Below are positions 43,257 through 53,902 of a stretch of DNA of 64,000 nucleotides, piece by piece. A program made the translations under genes and the position numbers. Source of the DNA: Streptomyces sp. NBC_00536 (GTDB lineage: Bacteria; Actinomycetota; Actinomycetes; Streptomycetales; Streptomycetaceae). The notes below the pieces were generated by a model. That model saw nothing but the letters and a program-made list of their open reading frames with translations. It searched no databases and was not told the origin of the DNA. Position 1 is the stretch's first letter. Each line of letters starts with the position of its first letter. The stretch lies in NCBI RefSeq assembly GCF_036346295.1, contig NZ_CP107819.1, forward strand, positions 7,254,001-7,318,000, given 5' to 3'.

Positions 43257-44173
43257 GCACCCTGGCCTCCCGCGGAACCGAGCCCGTCAAGTCCGTCAAG
43301 CCGGCCACGCGCGCCAAGCGCGTCAAGCCCGTCAAGCGCGTCGGCGCCGACCGCAGGCGCCATGTGCTCGGCCTGACCGCCCGCTATCTGACGCTGCTCC
43401 TGATGCTCGTCGTCATGCTCGGGCCGATCGTCTGGCAGTTCCTGACCTCGATCCGTGGCCGCACCGAGAACGTCTACGCCGGCGTCCTGCCGTCACAGCC
43501 CACGCTCGACAACTACCTCCGGGTCGCGGATTCGTTCCCGCTCCTGCAGTACGTCGGCAACACCCTCATCGTCGCGGCCCTCGCGATCACCTCGAACACG
43601 CTGTTCGCGGCGATGGGCGGCTACGCCCTCTCCCGGGCCGGCTGGAAGGGCCGCAAGGCCGTCTTCACGGTGCTCGTGGCGACCTTGATGTTCCCCTTCG
43701 AGTCCGTGATGATCTCGATGTTCCTCACGGTCCGTGAGATGGGCCTGGTGGACACCCTCATCGGGGTCTGGCTCCCCGGCGCGGTCTCCGTCCTCAACAT
43801 CATGATCATGCGCGCGTCCTTCCTCTCCGTGCCCAAGGAGGTCGAGGAGGCCGCCGTCCTCGACGGGGCCAACGAGTGGACCCGCTTCACCCGGGTCTTC
43901 CTCCCGGCCGCCAAGGGCGCGCTCGCCGTCGTCTGCATCACCAGCTTCATGGGCGCGTGGGACGACTTCCTGTGGCCCCTGCTGGTCCTGACCAACAGTG
44001 ACCACTACACCCTGCAACTCGGCCTGAAGACGCTGGCCGGCGCCACCACCGTCAACGACCAGCGGATCATCGCCGCCGGCGCGATGGCCGCGCTGCTCCC
44101 GATGATGCTCCTGTTCTTCGCCCTCCAGCGCTTCTTCTTCAAGGGCGTCGGCGAGGGAGCCGTCAAGACCTGA
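43253..44173 (+). CDS. ABC sugar transporter permease (MalG type), TTG start
   Basis: A 306-residue permease. The N-terminus is unusually basic, with Lys-Val/Arg repeats (VKSVKPATRAKRVKPVKRV) before the first membrane helix, then six helices. The EAA loop is EEAAVLDGANEWTRFTRVFLP. The start is TTG 43253, overlapping the previous stop as TTGA and preceded by GGGAG at good spacing. The long polylysine-like cytoplasmic head is atypical for MalG homologues and could be a slightly early start call, but no internal start has a better ribosome site. Confidence 0.9.
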   Translation: MSTLASRGTEPVKSVKPATRAKRVKPVKRVGADRRRHVLGLTARYLTLLLMLVVMLGPIVWQFLTSIRGRTENVYAGVLPSQPTLDNYLRVADSFPLLQYVGNTLIVAALAITSNTLFAAMGGYALSRAGWKGRKAVFTVLVATLMFPFESVMISMFLTVREMGLVDTLIGVWLPGAVSVLNIMIMRASFLSVPKEVEEAAVLDGANEWTRFTRVFLPAAKGALAVVCITSFMGAWDDFLWPLLVLTNSDHYTLQLGLKTLAGATTVNDQRIIAAGAMAALLPMMLLFFALQRFFFKGVGEGAVKT

Positions 44174-44242
44174 GCCCCGAGACCCGAGGCACGAACCCTT
44201 CTCCGCACCCGCCACCTCACCCCCTCTCCTGGAGCAGCCGTC

Positions 44243-47200
44243 ATGCACGACGACCGCAGCATCACCGAACACCGCCTCCGCCGTGTCCTCAAGGAGCGCA
44301 TCAAGCCCGCCGTCCGCTCCCGCTCCGTCCCGCTGACCGTGGAGCGCTGGGAGGCCCCGGGCGAGCCCGTCCCCGTGGCCGAGGGCCTGGCCGCGGCGTA
44401 CGGGCCCTGCGCGGTCGGCGACGCGTGGGGGCCGGCCTGGGGCACCACCTGGTTCAAGCTCACCGGCACCGTCCCGGCCGAGTGGGCCGGACGCACCGTC
44501 GAGGCCGTCCTCGACCTCGGCTTCGACCGGATGATGCCCGGTTTCCAGTGCGAGGGCCTGGTGCACACGGCGGACGGCGCCGAGGTCAAGGCGCTCAACC
44601 CGTACAACGACTGGGTGCGCGTCGCCGACCGCGCCGAGGGCGGCGAGCGCGTCGAGTGGTACGTCGAGGGGGCCTCCAACCCCGTCCTGGTCGACCACAG
44701 CGTCACCTACGAGGGCGACCTGCAGACCAGTGGCGACCAGCCCCTCTACCGGCTGGCCCGGATGGACCTCACGGTCTTCGAGACCGAGGTCTGGGAGCTG
44801 GTCCAGGACCTCGAAGTCCTCTACGACCTGATGGTGCAGCTCTCGCAGGGCGACGCCCGGCGGTACGGGATCCTGCGCGCGATCGACTCGGCCCTGGACG
44901 CGGTGGACCTCACGGACGTCCCCGCGAGCGCGCCCGCCGCCCGTGCGCGGCTCGCCGCGGTCCTCGCCGCCCCGGCCCACGCCTCGGCGCACCGGATCAG
45001 CGCGGTCGGGCACGCGCACATCGACTCGGCGTGGCTGTGGCCGCTGCGCGAGACCGTCCGCAAGGTCTCCCGGACCACCTCCAACATGCTCGGCCTGATG
45101 GACGAACACCCCGAGTTCCTCTTCGCCATGTCACAGGCCCAGCAGCTCGACTGGATCAAGACCCACCGGCCCGAGCTGTTCGAGCGGATCAAGAAGAAGA
45201 TCGCGGACGGCCAGTTCGTGCCGGTCGGCGGCATGTGGGTGGAGTCCGACACCAACATGGTCGGCGGCGAGGCCATGGCCCGCCAGTTCCTCTACGGCAA
45301 GAAGTTCTTCCTGGACGAGTTCGGCATCGATACGCAGAACGTCTGGCTGCCCGACTCCTTCGGCTACACCGCCGCGATGCCGCAGATCGTCAAGCTCTCC
45401 GGCTCGAAGTGGTTCCTGACCCAGAAGATCTCCTGGTCCCAGGTGAACAAGTTCCCCCACCACACCTTCTGGTGGGAGGGCATCGACGGCACCCGCGTCT
45501 TCACGCACTTCCCGCCCGTCGACACCTACAACAGCGACCTCGGCGGCGAGCAGTTGGCCCACGCCGCCCGCAACTACCAGGAGAAGGGCCGGGGTTCCCG
45601 CTCCCTGGCCCCCTTCGGCTGGGGCGACGGCGGTGGCGGCCCCACCCGTGAACAGCTCGCGCGGGCCCGCCGCCAGCGCGACCTGGAGGGATCGCCCCGG
45701 GTGGAGATCGAGCGCCCCGACGCCTTCTTCGAGAAGGCGCACGCCGAATACGAGGACGCGCCGGTCTGGGCCGGAGAGCTGTACCTGGAGCTGCACCGCG
45801 GCACCTACACCTCGCAGGCCAAGACCAAGCAGGGCAACCGGCACAGCGAATCCCTGTTGCGGGAGGCCGAGTTGTGGGCGGCCACGGCCGCCGTCCGGGT
45901 CCCCGGATTCGCGTACCCGCACGCGGACCTGGAGCGGATCTGGAAGGTCGTGCTGCTCCACCAGTTCCACGACATCCTGCCCGGCTCCTCCATCGCCTGG
46001 GTGCACCGCGAGGCCCGCGCGACCTATGCGAAGGTACGGGCGGAACTGGAGGCGATCACCGGCGCGGCCCAGCGCGCCCTGGCCGGACCCGGGAGCACCG
46101 AGCTGGTCTTCAACTGCGCCCCGCACGCCCGCCACGGCGTCCCGGCCGGTGGCGCGGTTCCGGCCGAGCAGGCCCGTACGGCCGGTGTGGCCGCCACGGA
46201 CCGTACGCCGGTCACCGCGCGGGAGCGGGACGGCGGCGGCCACGTCCTCGACAACGGGCGGCTGCGGGTCGCCGTCGACGGCCGCGGGCTGATCGTCTCG
46301 GCCTACGACATCGAGGCGGACCGGGAGGCGGTCGCGCCGGGCGGGGCCGCGAACCTGCTCCAGATCCACCCCGACTTCCCCAACATGTGGGACGCCTGGG
46401 ACATCGACTCCTTCTACCGCAACAACGTCACCGACCTGGTCGCACTGGACGCGATGGAGCTGTCCGAGAACGGTCCGCGCGCCGTGACGGTCCGCGTCAC
46501 GCGCTCCTTCGGCGCCTCCCGGGCGGTCCAGTCGCTGACCCTGCGGGCCGGGTCCAAGACCGTCGACATCGTCACCGAGGTGGACTGGCACGAGACGGAG
46601 AAGTTCCTCAAGGCCGCCTTCCCGCTCGACGTGAAGGCCGAACGCACCGCGTCCGAGACCCAGTTCGGGCACGTCCACCGGGCCACCCACACCAACACCT
46701 CGTGGGAGGCGGCGAAGTTCGAGATCTGCGCCCACCGCTGGATCCACGCCGAGGAGCCCGGCTGGGGCGTCGCCGTCCTCAACGACTCCACCTACGGCCA
46801 CGACGTGACCCGCGACGTGCGCGCGGACGGCGGCCAGACCACCACGGTCCGGCTCTCCCTGCTGCGCGCCCCCCGCTACCCCGACCCGGAGACCGACCAG
46901 GGCCAGCACACCCTGCGCTACTCGCTGGCCCCGGGCGCGGCGGTCGGGGACGCGGTGCGCGAGGGCCACTGGCTGAACCTGCCCGAGCGCACCTTGACCG
47001 GCGCGGCCCCGGTCGCCCCGCTGGTCGCGGTGGACGACGACGCGGTGGTCGTCGAGGCGGTCAAGCTGGCCGAGGACCGCAGCGGCGACGTGATCGTGCG
47101 CCTCTACGAGTCCCGCGGCGGGCGCGCGAGCGCCACCCTGACCCCGGGGTTCGCCATCGGAGCCGCCGTCGAGAGCGATCTGCTGGAGCGCCCGCTGCCC

Positions 47201-47296
47201 GTCACCGCGGCGGTCACCGGGCCCGGCGCGGACGGAGCGGTCGCCCTCGTACTGCGCCCGTTCCAGATCCTCACGGTGCGCCTGCGCCGGGCCTGA
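44243..47296 (+). CDS. Alpha-mannosidase, glycoside hydrolase family 38
   Basis: A 1017-residue cytoplasmic enzyme without signal peptide. The GH38 catalytic domain begins near 250 with GHAHIDSAWLWPLRET (zinc His and Asp) and includes WVESDTNMVGGE. The nucleophile Asp is in WLPDSFGYTAAMPQI and a further zinc His in LLHQFHDILPGSS. A middle three-helix domain and a long beta-sandwich C-terminal part follow (about 650-1017). An N-terminal domain of about 230 residues (WFKLTGTVP, YVEGASNPVL) matches the galactose-binding-like module of bacterial ER-type mannosidases. It should cleave alpha-mannosides brought in by the upstream importer. A GGAG site precedes ATG 44243. Confidence 0.93.
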   Translation: MHDDRSITEHRLRRVLKERIKPAVRSRSVPLTVERWEAPGEPVPVAEGLAAAYGPCAVGDAWGPAWGTTWFKLTGTVPAEWAGRTVEAVLDLGFDRMMPGFQCEGLVHTADGAEVKALNPYNDWVRVADRAEGGERVEWYVEGASNPVLVDHSVTYEGDLQTSGDQPLYRLARMDLTVFETEVWELVQDLEVLYDLMVQLSQGDARRYGILRAIDSALDAVDLTDVPASAPAARARLAAVLAAPAHASAHRISAVGHAHIDSAWLWPLRETVRKVSRTTSNMLGLMDEHPEFLFAMSQAQQLDWIKTHRPELFERIKKKIADGQFVPVGGMWVESDTNMVGGEAMARQFLYGKKFFLDEFGIDTQNVWLPDSFGYTAAMPQIVKLSGSKWFLTQKISWSQVNKFPHHTFWWEGIDGTRVFTHFPPVDTYNSDLGGEQLAHAARNYQEKGRGSRSLAPFGWGDGGGGPTREQLARARRQRDLEGSPRVEIERPDAFFEKAHAEYEDAPVWAGELYLELHRGTYTSQAKTKQGNRHSESLLREAELWAATAAVRVPGFAYPHADLERIWKVVLLHQFHDILPGSSIAWVHREARATYAKVRAELEAITGAAQRALAGPGSTELVFNCAPHARHGVPAGGAVPAEQARTAGVAATDRTPVTARERDGGGHVLDNGRLRVAVDGRGLIVSAYDIEADREAVAPGGAANLLQIHPDFPNMWDAWDIDSFYRNNVTDLVALDAMELSENGPRAVTVRVTRSFGASRAVQSLTLRAGSKTVDIVTEVDWHETEKFLKAAFPLDVKAERTASETQFGHVHRATHTNTSWEAAKFEICAHRWIHAEEPGWGVAVLNDSTYGHDVTRDVRADGGQTTTVRLSLLRAPRYPDPETDQGQHTLRYSLAPGAAVGDAVREGHWLNLPERTLTGAAPVAPLVAVDDDAVVVEAVKLAEDRSGDVIVRLYESRGGRASATLTPGFAIGAAVESDLLERPLPVTAAVTGPGADGAVALVLRPFQILTVRLRRA

Positions 47297-47327
47297 GGCC
47301 TCCGGCCGGCCTCGCAGTGGGGCGTGA

Positions 47328-49652
<2,325 letters not shown>

Positions 49653-49675
49653 CGGTTCACCCACGGAACAGGGTG

Positions 49676-49703
49676 TTGTGGCGGCCGGGGACGGCCGCCA
49701 CAA
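49676..49703 (+). promoter_or_regulatory. Perfect hairpin just before the thioesterase start
   Basis: TTGTGGCGGCC (49676-49686) and GGCCGCCACAA (49693-49703) are perfect 11-base arms with a 6-base loop. It ends 7 bases before the GTG of the thioesterase gene and starts 23 bases after the reductase stop. It may terminate the reductase transcript, be an operator, or occlude ribosome entry. Confidence 0.55.
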
Positions 49704-49710
49704 TCACCCT

Positions 49711-50154
49711 GTGACACAGACTCCCCTCACCACGACAGCCCTCACCCCGGCCGACGGCGCGAAGATCCTCGCCGAGAACTTCGCCCCCTGGGTGCTCGAC
49801 CTCGGCCTCGTCGTCCAGGAGACCGGACCGGACCGCACGGTGCTGCGCCTGCCCTGGTCGGAGCGGCTCGCCCGGGACGGCGGCGGCCTCAGCGGCCAGG
49901 CCCTGATGGCGGCCGCCGACACCGCCACCGTGATCGCGATCTCCGCGGCGCGCGGCGGGTACGGCCCGATGACCACCGTCCAGCAGTCCACCAGTTTCCA
50001 GCGCCCGGTCATCGGCGCGGACGTGCTCGTCAGCGTGCGCGTCACCAAACTGGGCAAGCGGATGGCGTTCGCGGACGTCACCATGACCCCCGAGGGCGCC
50101 GCGGAACCCTCGGCGACCGCCTCCACGGTCTACGCGCTGCTGGGCTTGGCGTAG
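49711..50154 (+). CDS. PaaI/YigI-type hotdog thioesterase
   Basis: A 147-residue hotdog-fold acyl-CoA thioesterase. GGGLSGQALMAAADTATVIAI is the central helix with catalytic Asp, and GYGPMTTVQQSTSFQRPV and GKRMAFADVTM are the flanking strands. It probably hydrolyses aromatic or medium-chain acyl-CoAs. The GTG at 49711 has no good Shine-Dalgarno and sits directly behind a hairpin. Its 3' end overlaps the convergent cupin gene by 25 bases. Confidence 0.82.
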   Translation: MTQTPLTTTALTPADGAKILAENFAPWVLDLGLVVQETGPDRTVLRLPWSERLARDGGGLSGQALMAAADTATVIAISAARGGYGPMTTVQQSTSFQRPVIGADVLVSVRVTKLGKRMAFADVTMTPEGAAEPSATASTVYALLGLA

Positions 50155-50501
50155 TTTCCGTAGCCGGTCCAGTCCAAGGCCACGCACGGCTCATCGCCGA
50201 GCACCCAGGCGTCGTGCCCGGGCGCGATCTGAATGAAGTCGCCCGGGCCGATCTCGCCGCTCTCGCCGCTGTCCATCACGATCTTCATCCGGCCGCTCAC
50301 GACGTACCCGGTGTGCGCCGACTCGCAGCTCTCGGTGCCCGCCAGTGGCTTGATGTGCTGCGACCAGCGCCAGCCGGGCTCGAACACGGCGCGCCCCACC
50401 GGGCCGCCGTCCGTCGTCAGCAGGTCGAGCCTGCCCTTGCCGTCCTCGAACGGCCTCGTCTCGTCCGCGGAGTCAAAGCTCCGGGCGATCAGTCCGGTCA
50501 T
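50130..50501 (-). CDS. Cupin-domain protein
   Basis: A 123-residue single-domain cupin. WRWSQHIKPL (first motif, His), HTGYVVSGRMKIV (second His), GPGDFIQIAPGHDAWVLGD (second cupin box) and VALDWTGYGNYAK are visible. The metal-binding histidines are partly present, so a metal-dependent or ligand-binding role is possible; no substrate can be named. The ATG at 50501 has AGGAGG 9 bases upstream. The last 25 bases overlap the thioesterase gene on the opposite strand. Confidence 0.78.
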   Translation of the reverse strand: MTGLIARSFDSADETRPFEDGKGRLDLLTTDGGPVGRAVFEPGWRWSQHIKPLAGTESCESAHTGYVVSGRMKIVMDSGESGEIGPGDFIQIAPGHDAWVLGDEPCVALDWTGYGNYAKPSSA

Positions 50502-50640
50502 GATCCACCGCCTCCTGATGGAGGGCACCCGAGTCCACGTTCCAGCCTACGCGCGCTCGGGGTGCCCGACCCGGCGTACGTCGCCAGACTGGGGGGGGGT
50601 ACGGGCCCCCGCACGGCGGTGACGGCAGGAGGTGGCGCGC

Positions 50641-51684
50641 ATGGACCCGGTCGCGGCGCTGAGCCGGATCGCGTTCCTGCTGGAGCGCGCCCAGGCCCCC
50701 ACCTACCGGGTACGCGCCTTCCGCGGCGCCGCCGCGGCCCTCACCGCGATGGGCGGGGAGGAGACGGCCCGGCGGGCCGCCGCGGGCACCCTGGAATCCG
50801 TCAAGGGCATCGGCCCCAAGACCGCCCGGGTCGTGGAGGAGGCCCTCGCCGGGGCCGTCCCCGGCTATCTCCAGGGGCTGGAGGACGAGGTCGCCGCCCA
50901 CCCCGCGGGCGAACCGCCGCCCAGCCCCGCGGCCGCCGCCCTGCGCGCGGCCCTGCGCGGCGACTGCCACCTGCACTCCGAATGGTCCGACGGGGGCAGT
51001 CCCATCGAGGACATGGGACGGGCCGCGGCCGGTCTCGGACACTCCTGGGCGGTCCTCACCGACCACTCGCCGAGCCTGACCGTCGCCCGCGGGCTCTCCC
51101 CGGAGCGGCTGCGCGAACAGCTCGACGCCGTGGCCGAACTGAACGCGGCCTGGGCGCCGTTCCGGCTGCTCACCGGCATCGAGTGCGACATCCTCGCGGA
51201 CGGCTCCCTCGACCAGGAACCGGAGCTGCTGGACGCCCTCGACGTGGTCGTCGCCTCCGTCCACTCCAAGCTCCGCATGGACGCGCCCGCCATGACCCAC
51301 CGGCTGCTGACGGCCGTACGCAACCCCCTCGTGGACGTCCTCGGACACTGCACCGGACGCCTGGTGACCGGCCGGACCCGCCCCGAGTCCACCTTCGACG
51401 CGGCCGCCGTCTTCGCGGCCTGCGCCGAGTCCGGCACCGCCGTGGAGATCAACAGCCGGCCGGAACGGCTGGACCCGCCCCGCAGGCTGCTGCGCCGGGC
51501 GGTGGCCGCGGGCGCCCTGTTCGCGATCGACACCGACGCGCACGCCCCGGGCCAGCTGGACTGGCAGAGGACCGGCTGCGAACGCGCCGTGGAGTGCGGG
51601 GTGAGCGCCGAGCGGGTCGTCAACACCTGGACGGCGGAGGACTTGCGAACATGGACCCGCACCCGCCGTCCCCCGCCCCGGTGA
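50641..51684 (+). CDS. PHP-domain phosphoesterase with N-terminal helix-hairpin-helix
   Basis: A 347-residue protein resembling the C-terminal PHP half of bacterial PolX joined to a short HhH segment. Residues about 5-90 contain YRVRAFRGAAAAL and the hairpin VKGIGPKTARVVEEAL, which in PolX binds DNA. The PHP metal site is complete: CHLHSEWSDG, LTDHS, GIECDI, ASVHSK, GHCTGR and IDTDAHAP. The polymerase palm domain is absent. It may be a DNA 3'-end phosphoesterase or exonuclease. ATG 50641 has AGGAGG 9 bases upstream; GTG 50632 is too close to it. A run of nine G lies 40 bases upstream. Confidence 0.82.
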   Translation: MDPVAALSRIAFLLERAQAPTYRVRAFRGAAAALTAMGGEETARRAAAGTLESVKGIGPKTARVVEEALAGAVPGYLQGLEDEVAAHPAGEPPPSPAAAALRAALRGDCHLHSEWSDGGSPIEDMGRAAAGLGHSWAVLTDHSPSLTVARGLSPERLREQLDAVAELNAAWAPFRLLTGIECDILADGSLDQEPELLDALDVVVASVHSKLRMDAPAMTHRLLTAVRNPLVDVLGHCTGRLVTGRTRPESTFDAAAVFAACAESGTAVEINSRPERLDPPRRLLRRAVAAGALFAIDTDAHAPGQLDWQRTGCERAVECGVSAERVVNTWTAEDLRTWTRTRRPPPR

Positions 51685-51778
51685 CGTCCCGATCCCGAGA
51701 CGTCCCGCCCCGCGAGACCCGTCCCCGAGATGCCCCGCCCGAGTGACGCCCCGTCACCGACCGGAAAGCAGGCCGCAC

Positions 51779-52744
51779 ATGACGCGTTCCTCCGTCCCCG
51801 TGATCGATCTCGGGCCCTGGCGCTCCGGCGACCCCGAGGCCCGGGCGCGTACGGCCGCCCGGGTCGACCGGGCGCTCCAGGAGGCCGGGTTCCTGCTGGT
51901 CACCGGACACGGCATCGACCCCGGCCTGCCCGCCCGGATCCGGGAGGCCGCCCGCGCCTTCTTCCGGCTGCCCGCCGAGGTCAAGGAACCGTACGCCGTG
52001 ACCGTCGGCGGCCGGGGCTGGCTCGGCCCGGGCGCCGAGGCCAACAGCTACGCCGAGGGCGCCCCGTCCCCGCCCGACCTCAAGGAGTCCTGGTCCTGCG
52101 CGGCCGACGAGCCCACCGGCCGGCCCGCCGTGGACGCCGAGTGGTTCCGCCCCAACACGTGGCCCGCCGAAGTCCCCGCACTGCACGCCCTGGTCACCGA
52201 GTACCTCGGCCGGATGCGCGCCCTGTCGGACGAACTGCTGGAGCTGCTCGCCGAGGCCCTCGGCGCGGCCCCGGACCTCTTCACCCGGCACACGGCGCAC
52301 CCCACCTGGGGGTTCAACGTCAACTGGTACCCGGGCACCGAGCGGACCGGTCCGCCGCTGCCCGGGCAGTTCCGCATCGGCGCGCACACCGACTTCGGCA
52401 CCGTCACCGTCCTGGACCGCGAACGCGGCGCGGGCGGGCTGCAGATCCACACGGACGCGGACGGCTGGCAGGACGCGCCCTGGGACCCGGCCGCGCTGAC
52501 CGTCAACATCGGTGACCTCATGGCCCGCTGGACCGGGGACCGCTGGCGCGCGGGCCGCCACCGGGTGCTGCCGCCGCCCGCCGAGGCACCCGCCGAGGAA
52601 CTGGTCTCCCTCGTCTACTTCTACGAGTGCGACCCGCACACCCGGGTCGAGTCCCTGCCCGCGCCCACCGGCCGGGTGGTCCACGAACCGGTCGACTCCC
52701 ACCACTACCTGCGCGCGAAGCTCGACGCGATCACCGTCACCTGA
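51779..52744 (+). CDS. Isopenicillin-N-synthase-family Fe(II)/2OG dioxygenase
   Basis: A 321-residue non-heme iron oxygenase of the IPNS/gibberellin-oxidase group. The N-terminal DIOX_N part is VPVIDLGPWRSGD to GHGIDPGL. The jelly-roll holds iron ligands His and Asp in AHTDFGTVTVL and the distal His in AGRHRVLPP, and a 2OG-anchoring Arg should follow near VSLVYFYE. Plant- and fungal-like members in Streptomyces hydroxylate diverse small molecules; the substrate is not predictable here. No pathway genes flank it, and it is 94 bases downstream of the PHP gene. Confidence 0.85.
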   Translation: MTRSSVPVIDLGPWRSGDPEARARTAARVDRALQEAGFLLVTGHGIDPGLPARIREAARAFFRLPAEVKEPYAVTVGGRGWLGPGAEANSYAEGAPSPPDLKESWSCAADEPTGRPAVDAEWFRPNTWPAEVPALHALVTEYLGRMRALSDELLELLAEALGAAPDLFTRHTAHPTWGFNVNWYPGTERTGPPLPGQFRIGAHTDFGTVTVLDRERGAGGLQIHTDADGWQDAPWDPAALTVNIGDLMARWTGDRWRAGRHRVLPPPAEAPAEELVSLVYFYECDPHTRVESLPAPTGRVVHEPVDSHHYLRAKLDAITVT

Positions 52745-52777
52745 CCCGGCGCGAAGGGCCCATCGCCCCCCCCGTGC

Positions 52778-53488
52778 TCAGTCCTGCGCGCGGGCGGTGA
52801 CCGGCGCGTCGGTGCGGTCACCGAGGAACTCGTACCAGCGCCGCTGGAGACACAGGTACCGGGTGTCGGCCTCCACCAGCGCGAGGAACGCGTCCACCGT
52901 CGACCCGAGCCGCTCGCCCAGCCCCGCGTCCACCAGCGCGCCGTCCGCACCGAACGCCTGGTGCGCCATGGCCAGGCTGAACATGTCCGGATACACGCGG
53001 GCCCCGAGGTGTTCCAGCGGCACGCGCAGCGCCCACAGGCCGCGGTTGCCGCCGACCATCGACGGGGACGCCGACACCAGCAGGGCCTGCTTGTCCTTGA
53101 AGGGCTGCGGGCGCAGCCGCGACACCCAGTCGACGGCGTTCTTCAGCACCCCGGGCACCGACGCGTTGTACTCCGGCGACGCGATCACCAGGGCCTGGGC
53201 GGCCTCCAGCCGGTCGCGCAGCGCCCCGGCCGCCGCGGGCGGGCCCTGACCGGCCTCGTCGTCCCCGTCGTACGGGGGCATCGGGAAGTCCCCGATGTAC
53301 GCCAGGTCCGCGGTCGCCCCCGCGCGGACCACCAGCCCCGCGACGAGCGCGGCGAGGCGGGCGTTGACCGATCCGGTGCGCGAGGAACCCGACAGCACGA
53401 ACACGTGCAGGGGCTCGCGGCCCGCGGCGGGCGGACCGGCCGGGTCCTTGGGAAAGGCGAGGGAGGTGGGGGAGTCGGTCGGCGCCAC
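52778..53488 (-). CDS. NADPH-dependent FMN reductase-type flavoprotein
   Basis: A 236-residue flavodoxin-like quinone/FMN reductase. The FMN phosphate loop is LSGSSRTGSVNARLA, and the isoalloxazine loop SPEYNASVPGVLKNAVDWVSR is the family hallmark (SPEYN...P..LKNA.DW). It should reduce FMN, quinones or azo compounds with NAD(P)H. The C-terminal 50 residues are an extra helix pair (YLCLQRRWYEFLGDR). GTG 53488 has AGGAG 6 bases upstream. It converges on the 2OG oxygenase. Confidence 0.88.
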   Translation of the reverse strand: MAPTDSPTSLAFPKDPAGPPAAGREPLHVFVLSGSSRTGSVNARLAALVAGLVVRAGATADLAYIGDFPMPPYDGDDEAGQGPPAAAGALRDRLEAAQALVIASPEYNASVPGVLKNAVDWVSRLRPQPFKDKQALLVSASPSMVGGNRGLWALRVPLEHLGARVYPDMFSLAMAHQAFGADGALVDAGLGERLGSTVDAFLALVEADTRYLCLQRRWYEFLGDRTDAPVTARAQD

Positions 53489-53605
53489 TGCTGCTCCTGG
53501 GGGTGTGACCGCTGTACGTTCCCGCGGCCGGACGGCCCCGGACCCTCCCCGCGCCGACTCTAGCGCTGTGACCGGGAAGATTCACCGTGTCACGGCGCCC
53601 GGCAC

Positions 53606-53770
53606 GGCACCTCTCCCCCAGCTACCGCTGGGAGGTGCCCCCGGCGTTGTCGGACCACGACGGTACGTCCAGTACGAGTCGCGGCCCTCCGCCTTGCGAT
53701 GCGTCCCCTCGGCCCTTCGGGCCTGGGGAGACCCCAGGGCACCGGACACCGCGACCCGGCAAACCTCCCC
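53606..53770. repeat. Intergenic repeat-like hairpin region
   Basis: The 414-base gap 53489-53902 holds no gene. It starts with an imperfect hairpin (GGCACCTC...CCAGC against GCTGGGAGGTGCC, about 53606-53639), followed by GTACGTCCAGTACGAGTCGC and a GGCCCTTCGGGCC palindrome near 53708. From general familiarity, CTCCC-AGC-GGTAGCTGGGGGAG-type sequences recur between Streptomyces genes. I treat this as an intergenic repetitive element; only one copy is in this window. Confidence 0.4.
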
Positions 53771-53902
53771 GGCCACAGCACTAGACGCCCGCCCACGGGC
53801 CCTCCCCACACCGCGCCGGGAGACTCCGCCGAGCGACCCGCCGCGCGAAACGGTGCGCGGCGCCGCGCTTCGGGCCGGGCCCGGCGGGGCAGGGAGGCCC
53901 GT

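Noticed and set aside
50591..50599. Run of nine G upstream of the PHP gene as a phase-variation tract
   Set aside because: It lies outside the coding region and away from a recognisable promoter spacer; single homopolymers of this length are expected by chance in DNA this GC-rich.
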